Position numbers and translations under genes: made by a program. Positions 5,884-10,705 of a DNA stretch of 10,705 nt are shown piece by piece. Below the pieces are notes generated by a model. The model had not been told where the DNA came from, made no database searches, and saw nothing but the letters and a program-made list of their open reading frames with translations. The DNA comes from Candidatus Sumerlaeota bacterium (GTDB taxonomy: Bacteria; Sumerlaeota; Sumerlaeia; JADFCT01), in the NCBI GenBank assembly GCA_026398575.1, contig JAPLSP010000508.1:1-10705 (forward strand), in the 5' to 3' direction. Position 1 is the first letter of the stretch; every line of letters begins with the position of its first letter.

Positions 5884-7482
5884 ATGGCGCCTCCTCTTAA
5901 GCATATTCTTGCGGTGTGGTTCTTTGTGTTTCTGGCTTATGCCTTGACGCTGGGCGGACATCTGTTTTCGCCGGATGACGAGGTGCTCTATCGCACCGCC
6001 GAGTCGCTGGCCACCTCCGGAACACTGGCCGTCGCGCCGATTGTGGACGACTTCGCAACGAGCCAGGGCATAGACCATAAGTTTTACGCTCAATACGGGA
6101 TTGGCCAGCCCATTCTGGCGATTCCATTTTGCTGGGCCGGACGCGTGGTGGAAAAATTCTATCACGGGATTGGGTTGAAGCCGCCTCACCACATCATCGA
6201 GATGCAATTTCACGACCGCTCGGATGCGGCATACACGCGGCGGTTTGTCGCCTCATGGTTCAACATCTTTGTCGGCGCTTCGTTTGCCGCCGCATTGTTC
6301 ATGTTCGCCTTCATGCTGAGCGGGCAGACCAAAGCCTCGCTGCTGACGGCGCTTTTATATGCTCTGGGAACCATGGCATGGCCGCAGAGCCGGACTTTTT
6401 TTTCCGAGCCGCTGGCGGCATTGTGCGCGATGGGTGGGTTCGCCTTTCTTTATGCCAGCTTCAAGACCGGCAGGATCAGACTCGCCGCGCTCGCCGGGGC
6501 GTGCTGCGGCTATGCGATGTTGACGCGACTGGATTCCCTCCTGGCGTTTCCGGGCATCGCCGTCTTTCTCGCTTTGGCGAATGCCTGTGAGGGCGCGCAA
6601 GAAAACGCCTCGCGCGCGCAGAAAATCCGCCATCTCGTCGCGGCGCAATTCAAGAGTCGCGCCCTGCTGAGATGGCTGGCATGGGGCCTCCCGATTTGCG
6701 CGGCCTTCGCCATCTATGCCCTCCTCAATCTCAAGCATTTCGGCACGCTCAGGCCCGCATACTCCAACCAGCCCGAAGGCATCAATTTCGGCACGCCCCT
6801 GCTGATCGGTTTGCACGGCTTCCTGTGCAGCATCGGGCGCGGGCTGTTTTTCTTTTCGCCGCCACTCGCGCTGTTTTTCTGGTCCATCCGCAGATTTGTG
6901 CGGCGCGATCCGGCGTTGGGCTGGGGATTGATTGTTTCGATTTCGTGTTTCCTGGGCGCTCAGTCCTTATGGATCAATTGGGCGGGAGGATGGTGTTGGG
7001 GACCGCGGCACATTTTCATGATTCACTGGATGCTGGCGCTGCCGATCCTGGCGCTGCTGATGGCGCCGCGTTCCATGGGCGCTCGCATGGCCTATTGCAC
7101 GCTGATGATCCTGGGCATAGCAGCGCAAATATATGGTTCAAGCGTCAACTTCAACGACTACTATAAGAAAAGCTTCCGAGAGTTAGGCCAGTCAATGCAA
7201 GCCATGGCGCTCTATTCGCCGGAACAGGAAGAAGGCTATCTACGGATTTTTTATGAGATCAAGGCGCGTTCGTCTTTGAATGAGCCTTACCGGGAGCCGC
7301 CGCTTTATTCGCGGGTTTTGGTTGCGCCGATCAATGACAGCGTCTATATCTTCCAAAATAGCCAGTGGCCCGGCAACTTGCGCTGCATCGAGCGCGGCCT
7401 GCACGACAATTTCTGGCTGCATTTTTTTGGCGCCTGCAAACGTGAAAAAGCATTGTATCCTATAAAGAATCCGCAATCATGA
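5884..7482 (+). CDS. GT-C-fold membrane glycosyltransferase (GT39/ArnT/PMT-like)
   Basis: 532 residues with roughly ten membrane segments. The first (about 8-28) is followed by SPDDEVLYRTAESL with acidic residues 31-33, the position of the catalytic or metal-binding acids in the first external loop of GT-C enzymes that use polyprenyl-phosphate sugars. GQPILAIPF (about 74-82) and the late GWCWGPRHIFMIHW, leading into a membrane segment, also fit this superfamily. It would transfer a sugar from a lipid carrier to protein, lipid or glycan on the outer face of the cytoplasmic membrane; donor and acceptor cannot be told. The C-terminal 120 residues look soluble. The ribosome site is weak (GGA about 8-9 bp upstream). 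It may be read from the DUF6485 promoter, since no terminator is seen between the two. Confidence 0.82.
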   Translation: MAPPLKHILAVWFFVFLAYALTLGGHLFSPDDEVLYRTAESLATSGTLAVAPIVDDFATSQGIDHKFYAQYGIGQPILAIPFCWAGRVVEKFYHGIGLKPPHHIIEMQFHDRSDAAYTRRFVASWFNIFVGASFAAALFMFAFMLSGQTKASLLTALLYALGTMAWPQSRTFFSEPLAALCAMGGFAFLYASFKTGRIRLAALAGACCGYAMLTRLDSLLAFPGIAVFLALANACEGAQENASRAQKIRHLVAAQFKSRALLRWLAWGLPICAAFAIYALLNLKHFGTLRPAYSNQPEGINFGTPLLIGLHGFLCSIGRGLFFFSPPLALFFWSIRRFVRRDPALGWGLIVSISCFLGAQSLWINWAGGWCWGPRHIFMIHWMLALPILALLMAPRSMGARMAYCTLMILGIAAQIYGSSVNFNDYYKKSFRELGQSMQAMALYSPEQEEGYLRIFYEIKARSSLNEPYREPPLYSRVLVAPINDSVYIFQNSQWPGNLRCIERGLHDNFWLHFFGACKREKALYPIKNPQS

Positions 7483-7555
7483 AGGCCGTCGGAGGCAGCG
7501 TTCCGAAGGCAAAATAAGAGGCCAAAAAATAATTTAAATTTTGCGCATTTTTTTA

Positions 7556-7583
7556 TTGCCACGCATAAAAACCGATATATACT
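7556..7583 (+). promoter_or_regulatory. Predicted promoter for the caspase-SUMF1 gene
   Basis: TTGCCA (7556-7561) and TATACT (7578-7583, five of six to TATAAT) are separated by 16 bp and preceded by an AT-rich stretch (7512-7556) that could act as an UP-like element. The predicted start near 7590 leaves a leader of about 270 bases before the coding start. Confidence 0.5.
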
Positions 7584-7844
7584 GACTAACAGAACCCTCG
7601 AACATACGCGCTTTGACCAGGGCCACCGATTTTTTTTATTTCCGGACTTTAGGATTCCTGCCAACGCGATTTTCTTGGGTTCTTTTTTATTTAAGCCTCT
7701 TTCTGCTTTTTTCGTATCCATCCCATCGAAAAAGATGGCAAGTTTTCTCCCCTTGGCGCGACATTATATCAAAAGCCTTCCTGGCGACAGATTTGATTCC
7801 GCCGCATCAATGCGCGGATAATGCTGGGCGAACGCAGTTGGCAA

Positions 7845-7850
7845 GAGGAG
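7845..7850 (+). promoter_or_regulatory. Ribosome binding site deciding the caspase-SUMF1 start
   Basis: GAGGAG lies 8 bp before ATG 7859, and the residues after that ATG form a signal peptide. This supports 7859 over the in-frame TTG 82 codons upstream. Confidence 0.8.
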
Positions 7851-7858
7851 CACTCTTA

Positions 7859-9589
7859 ATGAAAATGCCGCATCAATTTCATGCATGTCATATTTTAGCC
7901 GCCGTGATTTTGGGCGTTTGTGCGGGTGTTTCGGCCTTCGGCGCGGAAAAAGATAATGGACAGCCGCCGGCAATAGCTTCCGGCGCCATTGCCGCGCGCA
8001 GCGGCCCCAGCGTCATCGAAGGCGCTTCGCGCAACTGGCTCGTCGCCGTCGGCGTCAACCGTTTCGATGACACTTCCGTCGCAGGACTGGAATATTGCGT
8101 CTCGGACGCCACCTCGATTTTCAACGTCTTCTCAGGTCCGGGCAAACTGGTTCCCGCCAGCCAGTCGTATCTGCTGGTCAGCGGCGCCACGGATCGTTCG
8201 CTCGTGCCGACGCGCGCGAATATTCTGCGCACGATCGCCTATGCCGCCGAGCAAGCCACGGCCGATTCCACCCTTCTGATAGACCTTTCGGCGCACGGCT
8301 TCCTTGACGATCAGGGACGTTCATTCCTTTTCCCGCAGGATGGCGACGTTCGCCAATTATTCGATACGGCCGTGCCGCTGGCGCGCATAGACGAAATCCT
8401 TGCCGCATCGAAGGCCACGCGAAAAATCATGTTCGTGGACGCCTGCCGCAACACTCCACGCCGGGGAGTACGCGGCGCCAACGACCGGACCGACGCCAAG
8501 GAGTTGTTCAAAAACCTGCAGGCCAGCCAGGGCAAAGTGGCGCTGGTCTCGTGCGACGCCGGCCAGATATCCAATGAAGCGGCGGAGTTCCGGCACGGCG
8601 TTTTCACGTACTACCTTCTCGAAGGGCTGCGCGGCAAGGCGCGGACGGATAAAAACGGTTTCGTGACCTTCAGCGGTTTAATGGAATACGTCTGCGACGA
8701 AGTGCCCAATTGGGCCAAGCGCACGACCCGTCCGCCCCAGAATCCCTGGATGTGGGGCGCGATGAGCGGCTCCATTCCGCTCAGCATCCCTTCGGTCGCG
8801 CTGGCTAGCGGCGACTCCTCGGGAAAGAATATTGTTTATGAGGCGTATGATCGGGGTCCGGCCTCTACTCCTCCCGCCTCAAATCCTCCCGCCCCGATTC
8901 CTCCCGAACCAGTTCCTCCCGAGCCAATTCCTCCCGAGCCCATTCCTCCCGCCCCGCTTCCACAACCGAACATCCAACCGAATGGCGCCGCGCCGGCTCC
9001 CGTCGCCCGCACGGAGATCGTCCCGCTGGGCGCGGGCGTGGCTTTGGCGCTGGTTTATGTCAAGGGAGACGGAAACATCAAAGACTTCCGGATGAGCCAA
9101 ACTGAGATCACGCAAGAGCAATTCCAGGCTGTGATGAAAATCCCGCATAAATCTTCGGCGGAAGGACGCGGTCTGCCGGTGGATATGATCAGTTGGGAGG
9201 AAGCCAACCGCTTCTGCGAAGAGCTCACGCGCAGGACGGGCCGCGCGTTCGCCCTGCCGACCGAGAACCAATGGGACCACGCCTGCCAGGAAGGCGGCGG
9301 CGATCCGCTGGGACGCGATCTGCCAAACATGGCGTGGTTCGGCGAAAACTCTGGCGGCCACATACGTCTCGTTGGCACGCGCCTTTCCAACGCCATCGGC
9401 ATCTATGACATGCTCGGAAACGTCTCGGAATGGTGCAGCGATTACTTTGACGCCACGAACACCACGCGCGTCGTGCGCGGCGGAAACTATCTCAGCCAGC
9501 CGGCGATCCTCAAAACCACCTTCCGCCAGCCGCAGCTCCCCGACCGCCCCCTCTTCGGCATCGGCCTGCGCGTCGTGCGGAACGACTAA
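7859..9589 (+). CDS. Secreted caspase-like (peptidase C14) protein fused to a SUMF1/FGE-sulfatase domain
   Basis: 576 residues. Residues 1-30 are a signal peptide (hydrophobic ILAAVILGVCAGVSAFGA, cleavage near FGA|EK). Residues about 58-315 form a caspase/metacaspase-like domain: the strand NWLVAVGVN, then LLIDLSAHGF with His146 and KIMFVDACRN with Cys196, the catalytic dyad at the usual spacing of about 50. Family members typically cut after Arg/Lys or Asp; the specificity here is unknown. Residues 335-377 are a Pro-rich pentapeptide linker. Residues about 387-576 are a SUMF1-type (C-type-lectin-fold) domain with LPVDMISWEEANRFCEEL, LPTENQWDHACQ, GIYDMLGNVSEWC, RVVRGGNY and FGIGLRVV. The Cys pair needed for formylglycine formation is not visible, so a binding role is likelier than catalysis. 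It probably acts in the periplasm or outside. It is apparently transcribed alone from its own promoter. Confidence 0.88.
   Translation: MKMPHQFHACHILAAVILGVCAGVSAFGAEKDNGQPPAIASGAIAARSGPSVIEGASRNWLVAVGVNRFDDTSVAGLEYCVSDATSIFNVFSGPGKLVPASQSYLLVSGATDRSLVPTRANILRTIAYAAEQATADSTLLIDLSAHGFLDDQGRSFLFPQDGDVRQLFDTAVPLARIDEILAASKATRKIMFVDACRNTPRRGVRGANDRTDAKELFKNLQASQGKVALVSCDAGQISNEAAEFRHGVFTYYLLEGLRGKARTDKNGFVTFSGLMEYVCDEVPNWAKRTTRPPQNPWMWGAMSGSIPLSIPSVALASGDSSGKNIVYEAYDRGPASTPPASNPPAPIPPEPVPPEPIPPEPIPPAPLPQPNIQPNGAAPAPVARTEIVPLGAGVALALVYVKGDGNIKDFRMSQTEITQEQFQAVMKIPHKSSAEGRGLPVDMISWEEANRFCEELTRRTGRAFALPTENQWDHACQEGGGDPLGRDLPNMAWFGENSGGHIRLVGTRLSNAIGIYDMLGNVSEWCSDYFDATNTTRVVRGGNYLSQPAILKTTFRQPQLPDRPLFGIGLRVVRND
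8867..8956 (+). repeat. 15-bp tandem repeats encoding a PPEP-type linker
   Basis: Six 15-bp units in frame, sharing CCTCCCG, encode TPPAS, NPPAP, IPPEP, VPPEP, IPPEP and IPPAP. They form the linker between the caspase-like and SUMF1 domains. Such repeats can change copy number by slippage and so alter linker length. Confidence 0.8.
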
Positions 9590-9593
9590 CTGG

Positions 9594-9636
9594 CACTGGG
9601 AGCGCCCACTGGGAGCGCCAGCATCTCTGCTGGCGC
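9594..9636. repeat. 13-bp tandem repeat running into a 9-bp-stem hairpin
   Basis: CACTGGGAGCGCC occurs twice back to back (9594-9606, 9607-9619). The second copy leads into the hairpin GCGCCAGCA, loop TCTC, TGCTGGCGC (9615-9636). It begins 4 bp after the caspase-SUMF1 stop. The GGGAGCGCC-plus-hairpin form resembles a dispersed element I associate with environmental genomes (from memory, not checked). It could also work as a transcription terminator, since TTTT follows 5 bp after the stem, but the T-run is short. Confidence 0.65.
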
Positions 9637-9661
9637 GTGGATTTTCAACCCGTGGATTTTC
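9636..9661. repeat. Direct repeat CGTGGATTTTC x2
   Basis: The 11-bp word occurs at 9636-9646 and 9651-9661, a 15-bp period, directly after the hairpin. It is probably part of the same repeat cluster. Confidence 0.6.
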
Positions 9662-9664
9662 CGC

Positions 9665-9693
9665 TTGCCTTCGCCCCTATTCCGCCGAATATT
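9665..9693 (+). promoter_or_regulatory. Weak candidate promoter for the last gene
   Basis: TTGCCT (9665-9670) and AATATT (9688-9693) are 17 bp apart, each matching four of six consensus bases. It lies in the gap between two plus-strand genes, where a promoter is plausible but not proven. Confidence 0.22.
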
Positions 9694-9702
9694 CATTCAG
9701 GA

Positions 9703-9726
9703 AGCGATAAATATCGCTGAATCAGC
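9703..9726. promoter_or_regulatory. Two overlapping small palindromes upstream of the last gene
   Basis: AGCGATA-AA-TATCGCT (9703-9718) and GCTGA-A-TCAGC (9716-9726) overlap by three bases and lie 54-77 bp before ATG 9780. They could be operator sites for a dimeric regulator or a leader hairpin; no regulator is identified. Confidence 0.35.
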
Positions 9727-9779
9727 GGCGGCAGAATCACTATCCTGCCTCGCGATAGTTCTCCAACGGCGGGTCCAGG

Positions 9780-10705
9780 ATGCCAAGACATCTCTTGCCT
9801 TACTGCGCGACTTATCTTCTTTGTGCCCTCGCAGCGCCGGCTTCAAGCGCCCAACCCACATCTAACACCCTCATCCGTTTCGATTTCGAATCCGGCGATA
9901 TGCAGGGATGGAAGGTGGTTGAAGGCGAGTTTGGCGCGTTGCTCAGCGATCAGAGCGTTTTTTGGAATGACCGATCGCAGCCATATAACAAGCAAGGCAA
10001 ATGGTTTCTCTCCACGCTCTGGTCCACAGAGAAAAAGCCCAACGACCGCTATAAAGGCGTGATCGAATCGCCGGTTTTCAAGCTTCTGGGACCGCGCATG
10101 ACGTTTCTCGTCGGAGGCGGCTCGCACGATAACACCTACGTTGCCCTTTGCGCGGCAAACGGCAATGAGAGTTTGAAAGCCTGCGGCGCCAACAGCGAAA
10201 AAATGCAGCGCATCACATGGGATGCCCCGAACCTGGTTGGAAGAAATGTATTCCTGCGAATCATGGATGAGAATGAAGGCGGCTGGGGCCATGTAACGTT
10301 CGATGACTTTACCGCACAGGGAATCCTCGATCCCAGAGCGACCCAAAGGCATTTTGCGGCGGTGGCGAAAAAGCGGATTTCCACATTGGCGCAGGATGTC
10401 AGCCTGCCGGCGCTGCGGCGCGCCATCGAGGATATTGCCGCGACCTATCCCGGCCAATACCCAGGCGCCTACCTGAAGCAGCTCGCCGAGTTTGAGAATC
10501 TCCTGACAAAAGCTCAATCGCAGATGGCGGCGCAAGACGCTCCCGGCGCCCAAGCCGGCGGCGCGCATGAAAGAATGGACGAGCTCATGGAGCGGATTCG
10601 CGCCTTTCAACGCGAAGCGCTTCTGGCCAATCCGCTCGTTTGCTCGAAGCCGATTCTTTATATCTCGCGCCGGCAGTATAAATCGGATCACCACAACACG
10701 GAAAC
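9780..10705 (+). CDS. Secreted HzsA-related protein with N-terminal GH32-associated-type beta-sandwich (3' end outside window)
   Basis: 308 codons are present and the frame is still open at the window edge. Residues 1-24 are a signal peptide (LLPYCATYLLCALAAP, cleavage near SSA|QP). Residues 33-180 form a beta-sandwich: DFESGDMQGW, then GVIESPVFKLLGPRMTFLVGGG (93-114) and WDAPNLVGR through MDENEGGWGHVTFDD (162-176). This pattern is familiar from domains attached to GH32 enzymes and other secreted planctomycete-type proteins. A helical, Ala/Gln-rich part (185-280) follows, then NPLVCSKPILYISRRQYKSDHHN (284-306), which resembles the entry to large secreted proteins related to the hydrazine synthase alpha-subunit middle domain. 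That similarity does not imply hydrazine synthesis. The ATG is the first start after an in-frame stop at 9756; the ribosome site is weak (GGCGGG). Confidence 0.75.
   Translation, partial: MPRHLLPYCATYLLCALAAPASSAQPTSNTLIRFDFESGDMQGWKVVEGEFGALLSDQSVFWNDRSQPYNKQGKWFLSTLWSTEKKPNDRYKGVIESPVFKLLGPRMTFLVGGGSHDNTYVALCAANGNESLKACGANSEKMQRITWDAPNLVGRNVFLRIMDENEGGWGHVTFDDFTAQGILDPRATQRHFAAVAKKRISTLAQDVSLPALRRAIEDIAATYPGQYPGAYLKQLAEFENLLTKAQSQMAAQDAPGAQAGGAHERMDELMERIRAFQREALLANPLVCSKPILYISRRQYKSDHHNTE

Larger units (their letters stand above)
7483..7858. other. 376-bp intergenic region: AT-rich promoter zone and T-rich leader
   Basis: No gene or RNA family is recognised. The first half is AT-rich, with the palindrome AATTTAAATT at 7531-7540 and a predicted promoter at 7556-7583. 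The rest would be a leader of about 270 bases with T-runs at 7630-7637, 7683-7688 and 7707-7712. The reading frame of the downstream gene stays open back to a TTG at 7613, but without a ribosome site there. Confidence 0.5.

Noticed and set aside
7485..7510. Hairpin after the glycosyltransferase as a terminator
   Set aside because: The 9-bp stem has a mismatch and is followed by AAAATAAG rather than a T-run on the plus strand.
7613..7858. N-terminal extension of the caspase gene from TTG 7613
   Set aside because: No ribosome site; ATG 7859 has GAGGAG at 8 bp and is followed by a proper signal peptide. The extension would cover the T-rich leader.
9400..9589. Variable region of a diversity-generating retroelement at the SUMF1 C-terminus
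   Set aside because: Caspase-SUMF1 proteins can be such targets, but the C-terminal codons are not enriched for AAC/AAY, and no template repeat or reverse transcriptase is in the window.
9843..10694. 283-residue minus-strand ORF
   Set aside because: It is antisense to the truncated plus-strand gene, which has a signal peptide and recognisable domain motifs; the minus frame shows no known motif.

Overview
The window reads as a fragment of a moderately GC-rich genome from an uncultivated environmental bacterium. The gene content points to the planctomycete/Lentisphaerae/Sumerlaeota/Hydrogenedentota kind of lineage: a secreted mosaic protein with a dockerin-like tail, a DUF4832 sugar-hydrolase-like protein, a secreted caspase-SUMF1 fusion, a small Cys-rich DUF6485 protein and the start of an HzsA-related secreted protein. 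The phylum is inferred from family distribution only. I see no rRNA, tRNA, CRISPR array, transposase or phage gene.

Left part (1-3706). A large exported modular protein (78-2945, +) ends 2 bp from the convergent stop of a small predicted lipoprotein (2948-3571, -). The frame of the large protein is open to the left edge of the window, so its start is a judgement; bases 1-77 hold no recognisable promoter. The 135-bp gap 3572-3706 carries a 65-bp near-perfect palindrome built from CACGGA units.

Middle minus-strand unit (3707-5388). A 67-codon ORF that looks like an internally deleted AbrB-type antitoxin ends in a 4-bp ATGA overlap with the start of a secreted DUF4832 protein. A plausible promoter lies just upstream at 5438-5465.

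Middle plus-strand unit (5504-7482). A divergent promoter (TTGACA, 17-bp spacer, TAAAGT) is followed by a 14-bp leader hairpin, the DUF6485 gene, a short run of CACGGA repeats and a GT-C-type membrane glycosyltransferase.

Right part (7483-10705). A 376-bp region with a good promoter and a long T-rich leader precedes the secreted caspase-like/SUMF1 fusion (7859-9589). After it come a 13-bp tandem repeat, a 9-bp-stem hairpin, an 11-bp direct repeat and small palindromes. The last gene (9780 to the edge) starts with a signal peptide and a GH32-associated-type beta-sandwich and runs off the window.

Five of the seven substantial proteins appear to be exported and a sixth is an integral membrane protein, so the region mostly serves the cell surface or envelope. 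I see no evidence that they form one pathway. The best candidates for something unusual are the secreted caspase-SUMF1 protein, the antitoxin remnant coupled to a secreted hydrolase-like gene, and the CACGGA repeat elements.
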